This document shows, piece after piece, positions 36,801 to 48,597 of a DNA stretch of 64,000 bases (the stretch's first letter is position 1; the number at the start of each line of letters is the position of its first letter). The notes beneath the pieces were generated by a model, which made no database searches, had not been told where the DNA came from, and saw only the letters and a program-made list of their open reading frames with translations. This DNA is from Neckera pumila (lineage: Eukaryota > Streptophyta > Bryopsida > Hypnales > Neckeraceae), in the NCBI GenBank assembly GCA_963969595.1, contig OZ018412.1:17238501-17302500 (forward strand), in the 5' to 3' direction. The translations under genes and the position numbers were made by a program.

Positions 36801-39307
36801 CTCCATTTTCTCCTTGAAATTCCTTCAATTTCTTCATAGACATGCGCAATCTTGTTTTACCTGTAACAAAGGTGAATGAAGTTTATTTAGTTTAGAATTT
36901 TATGTCAAATTCCCACATTCATGACATGCAATTCATGATGTGATACGAGTTGGAGCCATTAAACTATCATATCTTATATAAAAGAGTAGATCTTGCATGC
37001 AGAATTTATATCAAGCTATTAATAAAATATGAAAGTTTTCAAAATTGGATTCCAAATTAACATTTCATGTTGATATTTTAGCTAGGTGATGTTGTCTTTA
37101 ACAACAAAATAAATATAATAAATCAAAAGCTTTGCATATGCAATCAATTCTATTCTATCAAATCAATATACCTATAGTATAATAAATGTAGAATTGTTCT
37201 TTAAATAAGAGTAAGAAAAGATTAAAACTTTTGGTAAAGTAATGACAATTACATCAATCAAACATTCACATACAGAAAAATGAAATTTCTCCCCATTGAC
37301 TTAGTCAACCACTTTTGCTCATCAATATAAGATGATATTTTAGACAAACATCCAAAATCAAGTGGTAGAAATACAATTTATATTGTTTGTAATTGTCAAA
37401 CTTTATAATGCTTTGATGTTGTTATAAATTCTTAAATATGATTGTATAATTATGAGATTTGCATTCATGATGCATATTGTAATCTCTTTTGGTAAGATCT
37501 AAAATCTTTTATAAATGACATATTCTATCACACATCCAAATTTTTACTAAGTCTCTAATATTTAAATTGAGGAAATACATATTTGCATGAGGAATGTAAT
37601 GATGTTTCTATAATCAAGTCTATAACTATGTTGTGCTAGTAAACATAAGCTGAATTTTGAACCAGTCAATAAATAATACAAGTGCTAAAAAGATGAATTC
37701 TACTTCTTTCGAATTCTCAAGATAAATTGCTTTGAAATTGATATAAAAATTTCTTTACATTAAATTATTTCAAACTGAGTTGTATAGATAGTTTTTAGTG
37801 AATTTAAATACAATCTTGTTTATGAAAACCTCAATATATTTTTTAATAACATATTATATTGCATATCTAAGTCATTTGAGAGACTCTTCAGGCAGTCATT
37901 GGAGATAAAGAATTATCCTTTAATTGTAATGAAAAATTGAAAAATTGAAAAGAAATTGTTTATCATTAGTACCTAAGATTGCCAAACATTCTTCAAGACT
38001 TTAAAGGCTAAACAAATGTTGAATGTTGCATGTACAGTCAGGTCCAACTGAATTATAGATTTTTGGTTCCTCCTAAGATTATGAGAACTTTAGGAGGCCC
38101 ATACGTGCTAAGAAATGAATGAAATTTTGAATTTCAAATTGCGTTGGAATCACATTGAAGTCTATTTTATCATCATTACCAACATACATATGTAATTGAA
38201 AATCATACAAATAGTTTGATGTTTTCTATACAATATGTACTATCTAGTATTGCCAACATTTGTAAAAATTACAACTTGTATTTAACAGTACGTATAAGAA
38301 ATGAACCTTCACAATTGCTTTAGAGATATTCAATCCCATATCTCTATGAAATGGTGGATAGTGTATAAGAGGATTCCAAATTGTTGTATGGTTTTAAATA
38401 TTCATTTTTTACTTGTTATGAATGTGAAGTGCACTTCATTTCACTTCCAACACAATTTGCAGTTTCAAAATCAGTTCATTTTTTAACATGCTAGAGTTTT
38501 TTAAAGTTGCTGAATTTTTTAGTGAAAATTGACTGAAAAATTCATAAATGAGCTAGACTTAATTGTACATGCTTCTAAATAAATTATTGCACATATTTCA
38601 TATGGCTTTCGTATCCATTTTTGTTTTGAAAAGCAATTAATAAATATCACTAATGAAATATTTGTACGCAAAAATTGGATATGATTGCAGAATTTACCTG
38701 CATATGGATTTCCACACAAAAACACTTGTCCAATTGTTGGATTCACATTTGCCATGCCTTGTAAAATACTCCACAATCTTACTTTCTTTCTCTTTGATAA
38801 TGCCGAATATACATAGTCTGCATCTCCCGAATCCTCTAATCCTGTGTAGCGCAAGTAAATGTCTTCAAGGCAATGGTTCTCCAAGAGCAAGTCCATCATA
38901 GCTCCAAGTACTTTGTAACCACCAACCGCTTTACACCTATAAAAACCAATTCTCTTCAAGGATTTGTTGGTCTTGAGGGCTTCCAAGATGGCCAAAACAT
39001 TCCCGATCCCTTCTTCACCATGCAAGGAGAAATCATCCATGGAATTCAAAGCCAATTCAAGCAAGGACATATTGGTGCAGAGCATGTCAATTAAAGATTC
39101 AATCCCCTCTTTTCCTCCAACTGATCCCCATAGATCGAGCTTGATGAGGGTGTTGTTGGATTGGAGACTGTTGTTCTTTAGCATAAGCGGATCCAACAGC
39201 ACCTTTAACTCTGAGCTGCTAGAAATTCTACAACATAGGGATTCAAGAGATTGGTTGGAACACAATGCAATAGCTATGCTGGTGAATCCTCTCTTAAAAG
39301 CCTTGTT

Positions 39308-39310
39308 CTA
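39308..39310 (-). other. In-frame TAG in the LRR exon
   Basis: The frame reads VNPHSIGV, stop, NKAFKRGFTSIAIAL with uninterrupted LRR-like coding on both sides. The only GT-AG pair spanning the stop would remove just 27 bp, too short for a plant intron. Confidence 0.8.
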
Positions 39311-39920
39311 AACCCCAATGGAATGAGGATTCACCTCAAGTGTTTTGATGGAGGTGCTTGAGGCAAGCATGGAACTTATATGCTCAAGTTGAGCATTTGA
39401 TGTTATACCATCCAATATCAATTCCTCAAGTACACTAGGTGGGCCTTGGAAGGGCTTGAGCAGCTGGTCCATTCTCTTTCCGTTCAACTCGCGTGCATTC
39501 ATTGTGATGGATTTGAGGATTCGTAAAATGTGGGGCGCAGCAATTACAATGGACACAAAATCTCCAACCTCCTCTTTGCCCATCTCCTCATTAGAGCTAC
39601 CAAAGTCAAGCCGGAGCTCTTGAATTGCATCATTTCCACGAAGCACACTCGATGCACACTTGGCAAATGGGACTGCGGATCCATTCCGAAGCTGGAGCTT
39701 GAGTTTTCTGAAACCATGGCCAGACTGGCGGAGTGCGTCAGCAAATGCTTCCACGTGTTTGCAAAAACCGGCCCCCCATAGTACGACGCTCACTTGTTCA
39801 CAAAATACAATTTCAGAGGAAGCAACTGCTCCGAGAAACTCACGATAATGGCCTGCTTCGGCGCCGGTGCCATTAAAAAGTGAAAAACGAAAGCGTCCAA
39901 AGAAAATCTTGACTTTCGAG

Positions 39921-40064
39921 TCTCCATCAAAATGCAAATCACTGCATCGACGTTTATCTCCGGGTAAGGAAGAGAGAAAACATGCCAGCGACTCTCCATC
40001 AAAATGCAAATCACAGCATGATCGACGTTGATCTCCAGGTAAGGAAGAGAGAAAACGTGCCGAC
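39921..40064 (-). repeat. 72-bp in-frame tandem duplication in the Roco gene
   Basis: Two adjacent units with a 72-bp period encode FLSSLPGDQRRSCCDLHFDG and the close variant FLSSLPGDKRRCSDLHFDG. The duplication lies in the N-terminal region before the LRRs. Confidence 0.9.
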
Positions 40065-40456
40065 GCCGACTCCTGTTGCGCTTTCTGGGAAGTCGAATGC
40101 TCCGCAGTGTCTCCACTGGCCGGATGGGAGGAAGGCCTCCCAAGCCAACGGAGGAAGAAATCTTTCCAAGTCCAGAGGCTAAAGAGGAAAGCCACCACCT
40201 TTCTCATCTTGTCCTCAACCCCGATGCAAAATCTCACAAACAAAGAGATGTTGCGATGATTCACAAGAGCTCGAGGCTCGGGCAACTATATATGAAAGTT
40301 TGTAAATGTCCCCAGCAACCTAATCCCCACGACCCACACGACCCTTCTTCCTGCTGCGCAGTATATCGCAAATACTTCACGCAAGTACTGCTCAAAACAC
40401 ACAAAGAAGTCACCAACCTCCAATCGTTTCTACCAAAAGGGCACTCCAAATTCTGA

Positions 40457-40998
40457 GGAGCAAATCATCATGCATGTCGCTTGAACAGAGGTCATGTGCA
40501 CACACACACAGTGCTTCACCCTACCAAAGTATAAGGCAGGGATGGGAACCACAACTAGCCTGTGTTCGATCTGATGAATCAGCCTCATCAAAAGTAAGAG
40601 ATCGAGTTGGATCCAAGCACCCATGCGGGCCACTAGTCGAGCTGCTCAAGAAAATTATAGCTCCATCATTCGTGGTATGAAAATATCTCTTGACACAACG
40701 TAACGAACTCAATAGCTTCACTGTTACAGATCGAGCACAAAGAACAGCACCCGGATGCACTAAGTATGCAAGTCGACCAGAAATTAATTGCGACTTGCAG
40801 TAAGCCCTCAGTTCGATAATTTTGGCTCTCCAAGACAGCGATGGGCACTCCAAAAGCTCAATTTCTTGGGACTCCTGGCGTTCTGGAACCGACTCCCATC
40901 GCTGCACACCGTGTATTACCAGATGACAGTCACGAAAATCTTATGATGGGAGTCTGAAGAGACGGGTTTATCTTGCAAACCATTGACCAGATATAAGT
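40457..40998. other. Upstream region of the Roco locus, no gene seen
   Basis: A 128-codon minus-strand open frame (40907-40521) has no recognised motif and is probably chance or 5' flank. No promoter element can be named with confidence. Confidence 0.4.
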
Positions 40999-41294
40999 AA
41001 GGTAACTACACCTAAAATTGCACGCTTCCTAAAATCCCACACTAGATATTCTTGTCTAAAATGTACTCCCACTATTCATATGACTCTATGATTGCTTTTA
41101 GGTACACTTATTTTCAGCACTTTTGGAAATTTGTAGTTTATTCACACGGTGTCCAAAAAATGCATTCTAAGAGAATCTGGAATCCCATTTTGACTACCAA
41201 TGGGACCCCACAAATTCTTTTTCAATATAATAGTGAAAACCATGCTGAATCAAGCTGAATTGCTTAACTGTGCGATTTAAGCTGTAGTTACCTT
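40999..41294. mobile_element. MITE of the AAGGTAACTACA family, copy 2
   Basis: The 296-bp element begins AAGGTAACTACACCTAAAAT and ends GTGCGATTTAAGCTGTAGTTACCTT, giving ends of about 25 bp with two mismatches or so. It matches the degraded copy at 11077-11535. Superfamily unassigned. Confidence 0.7.
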
Positions 41295-41618
41295 AAGAGC
41301 TCTCCTATATGCATCTTGCTCTTTTAGCCAGTGAATGAAATTGTTTGTTGTAGCTAAAGGGGTGACAACGCCCTCTTTCTTGACGACTGACCGCGAGAGA
41401 TCCCTGCTCACTTATTGCCGACCATTACTCACTGCACCGTGGTAAATAAATGATGTGCAAGTGGAGAACCCTTTGGAGTACGCAGTACAGAACAGTGAGG
41501 TACAGCAATAATTCGAATTTTTCTTTGAGCACCACTGTTGCTGAAAAAATAGATTTTAATCAGATTTCGGTGTTTGTTCCTTGCACTCTGACTAGTTTTG
41601 TTTCTTTGAGCTTGATGG

Positions 41619-41858
41619 TACAGTAGAACCTCTCTTAGTGCATAGTGCGGGGATTATGCACTAGGAGAGGTTTATGCATTTGGAGAGGTGCAATACTATT
41701 CATTGCCTAACATGGCTTCTAACTACAGGGCCTCCAACCACATGGCTTCTAACTACAAGGCCTCCAATCACTGTTCATCAATAAAGGCTTCAAAGTATTG
41801 TCTCTCTTAGTGCATATTATGCACTAACAAAGTATGCACTAAGAGAGGTTCTACTGTA
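41619..41858. mobile_element. Emigrant/pogo-like MITE, copy 2
   Basis: The 240-bp element begins TACAGTAGAACCTCTCTTAG and ends CTAAGAGAGGTTCTACTGTA. Inverted ends of about 26 bp are flanked by TA. The interior contains further copies of the TATGCACTA motif and a short direct repeat (CATGGCTTCTAACTAC). Ends are of the plant pogo-MITE type, and a decayed pogo transposase lies 14 kb away. Confidence 0.8.
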
Positions 41859-42289
41859 TAACTACTTTGCCAAAATTTACTTAAAATATGGAGATATTTA
41901 TTTTACAAAGTTTAGTCACACTTCACATTGAAGATTTCATATATCATCTTTTTGCTACTTAATGGGGTGTTTTTCAACATGAAAGATGTGTGTATGAATG
42001 TCTCCAATATATCTATGCAGTTGAAATTAAACAATTCATCACCAATTGTTTTCAATAAATTATTACGTGAAACCATGAGAATTGACTTTTAAAATTCATC
42101 AAAAATGGAATTTTAGTTTTTTGAAACTGAAATTTGGGATGCTTCATTGGGATTGCATTAGAATTGAATGTTAATTATGTGAGATTAAAAATGTACTTTA
42201 CATTATGCAAAGTTTTTTGAATGGTACAATAGTAGTTTAAATTATTGTTGTACCCTACTATATCGTATAGTGGCCTACCTAAAAGATAC

Positions 42290-42461
42290 GTGATTTTGCC
42301 CTTTGCTTTGAAAAGAAATATCTCTTCATTGTAATTAGGTTTTTGCAAAGGAATTGTACCAACACGCTCACATGTACAAATTTAGTTATAGAAAGAAGAG
42401 AAAATGCAAAAATCTAACTACAATGAAGAGGTATTTATTTTCAAAGTGAGGGCAAAATCAC
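42290..42461. mobile_element. Foldback element, almost entirely inverted repeat
   Basis: About 57 bp at each end are complementary: GTGATTTTGCCCTTTGCTTT to GGTTTTTGCA on the left, TGCAAAAATC to GTGAGGGCAAAATCAC on the right. The loop is about 55 bp. No coding capacity. Confidence 0.7.
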
Positions 42462-42836
42462 ACCAAAATTGAAATCTCTCTCAAGGAAATTCTGAATTTT
42501 TTGGAGATGCTTGTTGAAAGAAAGACTCGCGTCTGGAGGTAGGCTGCAAATTTCCCCAATGCCGCTGTTTACAAACACCAGCGTAGAGCAGATCCAAAAT
42601 GGTTCATATCTGTACCGAAAGATATAGCAGACAGTCAGGTGCAGTGCAGATTCCTCAAGTTCAATAAACTTGCAATCATGATTGCTAGCAAAAAAACAAA
42701 ATTAATCAGAATTAAAATTTAACCAAAATTAACCAAAATTAGGCCAAACTATCCTGGAACTTATTAAGACTAAGGCACAGACTAATTGTACTCGTTGAGC
42801 TTTATTGGTGAAATTTTATACCCATATTCTAATCCT

Positions 42837-43222
42837 GTTTAGCCCTCACGCGCACCAACCAAGTGGAATTATATTAGCAATCTAGGACCAGTGACAAATG
42901 CATGCACTGCCCAAGTTGTGTCAATTAGCAAATTGGGGCCAACTCCCGTCAACTAACTTGCAATAATTTACATTCCTTTTCACCAGTTAGCTACTCGATT
43001 TTAGATAAATACTTACTGTCTACCAATGGAGCGCTAAATCCACCCCCACCAACCAAGTAGCATCAGAAAGTTAACTTGGAAGACCAGCTCCCAGTTAGTT
43101 ACCTTGCTAGTGCAGGCTCACAGCAGGCACACAAGAGGCAAGTTAAGAGGCAAGTTAGCTAACTAACTAATGAGCCTTAACACCCCAGTTAGCTAATTGA
43201 CGCTGCTTGGGTGGTGCTAAAC
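42837..43222. mobile_element. Probable foldback element next to the invertase pseudogene
   Basis: TTTAGCCCTCACGCGCACC with AACCAAG at about 42839, a related CCCCCACCAACCAAGTAGC at about 43042, and the inverted GCTGCTTGGGTGGTGCTAAA at about 43203 are three related termini. This suggests a MITE with an internal end duplication. Exact borders are uncertain. Confidence 0.4.
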
Positions 43223-43389
43223 CTCTAGCGCTTGATAGTTAAACTTCGATGGACTTACTTGTATCTAGACGCGGAGCGCAATTGAAGCTGTACCTGAATC
43301 TCGTAAAAATTGAGCTCTTTTGCTCCTGCAAGCTCGCACTGAGTGAAAACTTCTCCCTCTTCTCATGAAAGTACCTGGAGCGGATTTTG

Positions 43390-46227
43390 CGATCTTCACA
43401 TGTTAGAGCAGCTTTGAAGCGCAACCTGCAGCGGTACGACGCCAATGGCTGCTGGTCAGGCTCCATGACAATCCTGGATGACAGAACTCCCATCATTCTC
43501 CACACGGGAAACTCCATCGACAACAAACAGTACCCCGAGCTGATCCAGAAGACCCTTCTGATCCTCTGCTCAGGAAGTGGACTGAGGTCAATTACTGATT
43601 TCCAAACAGTTAGCGGTCTACGTAGCGTCGCGTGCCATGATAATGCTTTGTACCCTAGCAAAAAAATTGAAAAAATAAACCAGATTTATCAATAAAAAGC
43701 TCATTATTGGTGTTGGCCTATAAGGTTCTTGTGTTATGATGATATTAGCAACATTTTGATTTTAGTAAGGCATTACAAATCTAAATTCAACCTTGCAATA
43801 ATCTTACTTGTAAATATGCATATGATAACTACCGCAGTCAAATATTCTATTACAGGATGCTTAAAATTGTCACAGATGTTACATTAGTATTCACTTACCC
43901 CAATTATAGAAATGATTGGCATCAAATGTAGTAAACATTTTCAAGAGCATTACATGACACACTTGCCAACACTTGGTTTTGCAATTTTCAAAACCAAGTC
44001 ATTAACATATTAACATACTAAGATTGTATGCTTCCGTGTCCAATTCACTTTGTTACTTAAAAATTGTAATGAGTTTGCTCCGCAAGAAGATTTCCAAATT
44101 TCTCAATGAGTACAAAGACTTATGGCATGTGAATTATGTAACCTTCACATTCTACAATCACTGGAAAACTGTCAACATAAAAGGAAGATTTAGTGGAAGA
44201 GGGAGTCTTATTTGTTTATTTCCCGTGTGTGATAACGCGAGGCTCCATACAACCCAATTGGCGAGACGCCACCCGGTTACAACTTACACCACCTCCCAAT
44301 TCCGAGACCCCACCGAAGCGTGGAGGCTTTCAGACGAGGTGTGGAGAATGCTCGTGGGAGCAAACTACGGTGAAGGAGGGTTAATTGACACTAAGCTTCT
44401 GTTCAAGAGCACAGACTTTGTAAATTGGAATTACTCACACCATTTACATGAGAATCCCACTCCACGAGAATGTGGGAATGCCCAGATTTTCTCCCTCACT
44501 GTTAGAATGCACGGCACCAAAGGCCTGGAACTGTCAGAAGTAGGACCCCACTTCTTACACGTCCTGAAAGTAAGCTTGGTTCTGGTCAAACGTTACTACT
44601 CCGTGGGAAAGTACTTGATACAAACAGAAACGTAAGCACCTCTCAACAGAAATTGACGCTGGCATTGGGCTAAGATACGATTATGGGAAGTACTGTGCGC
44701 CTAAGACATTTTCTGATCACAAAACACGGAGACGAATCCTACATGGGTGGACAAACAAGTCCACCAGCACAAGAGACGATACTGCTAAAGGCTGGGCAGG
44801 CCTTCAGGTGCAACTCTCAGCTCAAAGAATATGAATGATAGGCTACGATTTTATGCGGATCGATCACTTAAATGAAGCCTTGATAAGACTCTAACCTCTC
44901 TATTGTCTTCTCTGCAGTTAATACCAAGAGTGGTTGGCTGAACCCAAGGACCAGCACCAACCTCCTCCATGGCTTATCAAAGAAGTCAACAAACTTCAGC
45001 ATGGAAAGTCACAGCAAGAGACTGCAAGCTAAAAGCAGGGGTAGAGATTATACTGGTATTTCTTTTAGCTTTGGGCACCTCTAAAATTTTAATCTTTTCA
45101 AATTAAAAAAATCATTCTCCTGTAGAATAGAACCATATTTACAAGGACTGCTATTATTCATTCCATTCTAATTAGCGAGGTAATAAATACAAGGAATTTT
45201 GCTCGCAGGCAGTCAAGGAATCTCCCAGGGAAATCTCCATTTGGCCAATTGGAGGTTACATTGAAATCTTTGTGTTATCAAACATCTACTTCTCATCACA
45301 CAAGCAGATAGAGTAATCTAAATACAATACTGAAAGAGACAGTATTGCTAACCAGTAGACAAGTTTATTAAATTGATCATTTGGGAACATTGGAAGGGAC
45401 AAACTATGGTTTCTGAAAAATTCTGTTATACCTGCATTCTGATTTGAGAAGCCCTTGCAGCTGGACATCGAGGTGGCCTTCAAGATGCCTCATGTGAAGC
45501 AAGGAGCAACACCGCCCGAACCGCTTTCTGAACCAGGACCGTACGTGTGCAGTCAATGAAGGGTACATATGGACCTTTGGGGTCACTAGTGCTGGCTACA
45601 GATGATCCGAAGGAGCAGACAGCTGTGTACCTCTACTTCGTCTACTCAAAAAAAAATGGCTGGAAGAATCTCGTGTGCAGTGATCAGAGCAGGTACAGGT
45701 TTACCAGGTTTTCGTGTTGCATCATTGATCCTCTTTTAGCTACATTGAACTGCATCGAACTTCTCTTATTTTGATCTACGTGGTTCTCCCTGAGTACAGA
45801 TCTACAATATCTACATATCTGACGGTAGACAAGAAAACCTACGGCAGTTACGTACGTCTCTCTGAGGATGACAAGTATCTAAACTCCGACTCCATGTGAG
45901 TGAAAATCATCCTCCATACTGAAAGACTAGCTGGTATTAAGTACTGGAAGTAACAAGGCTAACCAAACTGCTAAGTATGCTATTTTCCGAGTCAGTCACT
46001 GGAACAATTCTGTTACAAGTTTGGACTGATTACAATTGGCCATTATTCATCTCCAGATGGATCACTCGGTAGTGGAGACCTTTGCACAAGGTGGCCGAAC
46101 AGTGATTACCCCCAATATGCTCAAGGTAAAAATGCACGTCCTGTTCAACAACGGCTCTGAGCCAGTAACCATTGACACGGTTATTGTGTGGAATATGGGC
46201 ACAGTGAAGTTCATAGAAAAAAAATGA
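43390..46227 (+). pseudogene. Decayed GH32 acid invertase (beta-fructofuranosidase)
   Basis: Recognisable blocks in order are YDANGCWSGSMTIL with LHTG (43432-43500), FRDPTEAW (about 44300), GLRYDYGKY..KTFSD..RRRILHGW and AKGWAGLQ (44660-44809), and IPRVVWL (about 44920). Then come KGTYGPLGSLVLATDDPKEQTAVYLYF and VCSDQSR (45558-45690), and DHSVVETFAQGGRTVIT (46058-46108). The RDP motif is kept. However, the N-terminal NDPNG nucleophile exon was not found, and the WECP acid/base motif reads RECG in TPRECGNAQIF. A TAA plus frame change occurs near 44634, and another frameshift near 44970. The family hydrolyses sucrose in vacuole or wall, but this copy cannot. It is convergent with MurG, with stops about 170 bp apart. 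Confidence 0.8.
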
Positions 46228-46399
46228 AAAAACAGGTCATAATGTGGGAACATTAACGAAGTCATGAAAAGAATGCAATTCAAAGCTGATGGCATTCAAA
46301 GAAGAGAATACATGAACATACCTTCCAAAAAACATTGCTTAATCGCCTCTCCGATGCTAAAATCGGGAAAGATTATGCTGTCCATTTCGTAATACATGA

Positions 46400-48597
46400 T
46401 TATGCTGTCAACGAGAGTACATGTTCAGCTAGCTGCTTTGCTGCATCTGGGCCTGCCATATCTAGAGCGGCGTCTTGCATCCTCCTCTGCATTGCATCGT
46501 CTCCTGAGCAGCGAGCAAGACTGCATTAGTAACGCTTCATACTACACCGGACATTTTGAATAAACTCCGTTTGGTCAAAAAAAAATGTGATACGGTAAGA
46601 TCATGAAGAGTGGAGCTCATTAACAAGAACTTCTCAATATGAAAGAGAAAGAAGCTAAAGAACGTCACCTAGAATCCTTCGAATCTCTGCCGCAAGACTG
46701 TCTGCACTGAGATCCCTCTCTGGAAGGACAGTGGCAGCACCGGCCTCAGCCATGGCCCAAGCATTCTTCATCTGATGATCCTCAGCTACAGAGGAGGCCG
46801 GAATCTGTTGTCAATTCCAAACGCTCAGCACACAAATTAAAAACACATCACTGTGTACTGCCATCAATCTAGATAACAGTGAGGCATATTGTGCCAAGCA
46901 GTCAAATCACAAAGCGCACGTTGTAAAATTCATCTCTCTCATTGTCAAAGAATTCCAGAATGGCCGATGCTCATACCAGAATGGCCGGCGTGCCAGTGAC
47001 CAACAACTCACTGCAAGTTATTGCACCTGCCCTTGCTACAACGACATCGGCTGCGGCATACATCATCTCCATAGCGTCCACATAGCTAGTAATCATCCAG
47101 ACAAGCCATCAGTCAACTCAATTCAATGAAAGGCCACCAACAATTTCTAGCATGCGTCAAGGTTTGTAAATGTCTCTCCACCAAAGAGTTTCCAATTCCC
47201 ACGAGCGAAATTCACCCTAAAACCCTAAACCCTAAACCCTAAAAACATCATCCCGAGATTACGGTAGAGGACACTAGAACCGTTAGGGACTGATCCCGTA
47301 TGGCCCTTGTTACCAACAGCCACTCATCTATACGTACATTTGGTAGGCCTTCAATTAGCAAGTGGTAAAAGCAAAGCTTGGTTAAATGTATCCTTGAATG
47401 AAAATAAGGTTATCTCCACTTATAAGTGGTCTACAACCTCCCACTTTTTAAATCGCATAAAAAATTTATACATAATGATAAGAATCTGATCTCAACAAAT
47501 TTGGTTCTTTATACCCAGAGTGATCTTGCCACAGCTCTATGCTGATCTTCCAAAACATCACACTCCTACATGTTGGTTATAATGCTTAAAGTGAAGCAAA
47601 TAGCATCCTCTACCATACAACAAGCAAATGGATGAAAGAACAAGAATTCGTGGACTCACGGTAAGAGTGCCAATCGAGGGTGCGTGCCCACTCGACTTAG
47701 AGCCGACTCAAAATTCAATCTCCCAGTTTGCCAGATAATATACCGCCTCGGGTTCTGCTCCAACAAGGACAAAACAATTCCTGCAATCGCCTCATTGATA
47801 AGACGAGCCCCCAGGGATCCTCCCATCACAACCACGACCTCCTCATGACCACCGAACTCCACCTCAAAAAACGACCGCAACGCAGATAATTTCTCGATTC
47901 GCTGCTGGAGCACACGCCTCGTGGGATTCCCAATGAGAATGCATTTCTTGTCTGGAAAATAAGCAGTGGCAGCGGCGAAAGCGACGAAGACAGCCTTCGC
48001 AACTCGACCAAGGATGCGGTTGCTCAGCCCCGCGTACGCGTTTTGCTCCTGAATCGCCAACTTGACACCACTCAAAGCTGCCATGAGACACACTGGCCCC
48101 GCGACGTACCCCCCTGTTCCCACCACCACGTCGGGTCGGAACTTGCGAACTATGCGCCAGGAAAGAAACAAACACAGAAGTAATCGCAGCGGCAGAAACA
48201 GATTGGCGAAGCTATAGAATGGTCGGCGTATGGCAACTGCGGGAATTGGCGAGATTGTGTAGCCGGCTTTGGGGACAATGTCCCACTCCATGCGCTCTCT
48301 GCTGCCTACGAAGTGAATCTCGGCTGCGGGGTTTAGGTTCTTCACTTCGTCGGCAATTGCGAGAGCTGGATAAACGTGACCACCGGTTCCACCTGCCGCA
48401 AACATAATCCTAGGTCCCGGACGCGCAACGTCGCTGCTACTCTTCGTTCCAATCGCAGCACAAATGCTTCTATTCCTGAGAAAAAAATTAAAAGTGGAAT
48501 AATTTGTATTTCCCCTGAAAGAGAAGGATTTACTCAAGGAGACGCTCTCTGTTCCGGAATTAGTACGTAAACGCAGTGAAGAAACTCGCAACGCCAT
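46400..48597 (-). CDS. murG: Plastid MurG (UDP-GlcNAc:lipid I N-acetylglucosaminyltransferase)
   Basis: Four exons: 48597-47660, 47085-46977, 46804-46669 and 46503-46400. They sum to 1287 bp and give 428 residues with matching phases. Family motifs: GGTGGHVYPALA (residues 69-80), VVGTGGYVAGP, EQNAYAGLSNR, MGGSLGARLINEA, ADVVVARAGAITCSEL and EDHQMKNA. The last exon gives GPDAAKQLAEHVL. Bacterial MurG makes lipid II from lipid I at the inner membrane. In peptidoglycan-retaining plants it is thought to act in plastid division. The first ~60 residues are Ser/Thr/Arg-rich and transit-like. The start follows a TTTGCAG that looks like a leader-intron acceptor. An upstream in-frame ATG (48753) would add a hydrophobic stretch and is less likely. 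Intron 1 holds a telomere motif and a dispersed repeat. The gene appears intact. Confidence 0.94.
47219..47242. repeat. Short interstitial telomere-type repeat (CCCTAAA)3
   Basis: ACCCTAAACCCTAAACCCTA within MurG intron 1 is three perfect units of the plant telomere heptamer. Confidence 0.9.
47347..47620. repeat. Dispersed palindromic repeat, copy 2 (MurG intron 1)
   Basis: It aligns with 5954-6390: CTTCAATTAGCAAG, GGTCTACAACCTCCCACTTT, AATCTGATCTCAA.A.ATTTGG and GCAAATAGCATCCTCTA occur in the same order. The left arm of the palindrome is mostly lost here. Confidence 0.65.

Larger units (their letters stand above)
33871..40207 (-). pseudogene. LRR-Roc-COR (Roco, TORNADO1-like) gene with stop and frameshift
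   Basis: Three exons: 40207-38698, 36860-35590 and 35246-33871. Exon 1 encodes an N-terminal region and leucine-rich repeats of the ribonuclease-inhibitor style (SLLELALNSM, NKSLKRIGFYRC, NHCLEDIYLRYTGLED). Its end joins exon 2 in phase to build the Walker A loop GNPYAGKT across the splice. Exon 2 carries the Roc GTPase (switch II WDMAGQTNYHSFHE, G4-like MTHFDH) and the start of COR. Exon 3 carries the rest and a C-terminal CDDC motif. Plant TORNADO1 has this architecture without a kinase. Two lesions are visible: an in-frame TAG at 39308-39310 inside continuous LRR coding, and a one-base frame change near 34928. The remainder is open, so decay is recent or these are assembly errors. Confidence 0.82.

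Noticed and set aside
40521..40907. 128-codon minus-strand open frame upstream of the Roco gene
   Set aside because: No recognisable motif and no link in frame to the Roco exons.
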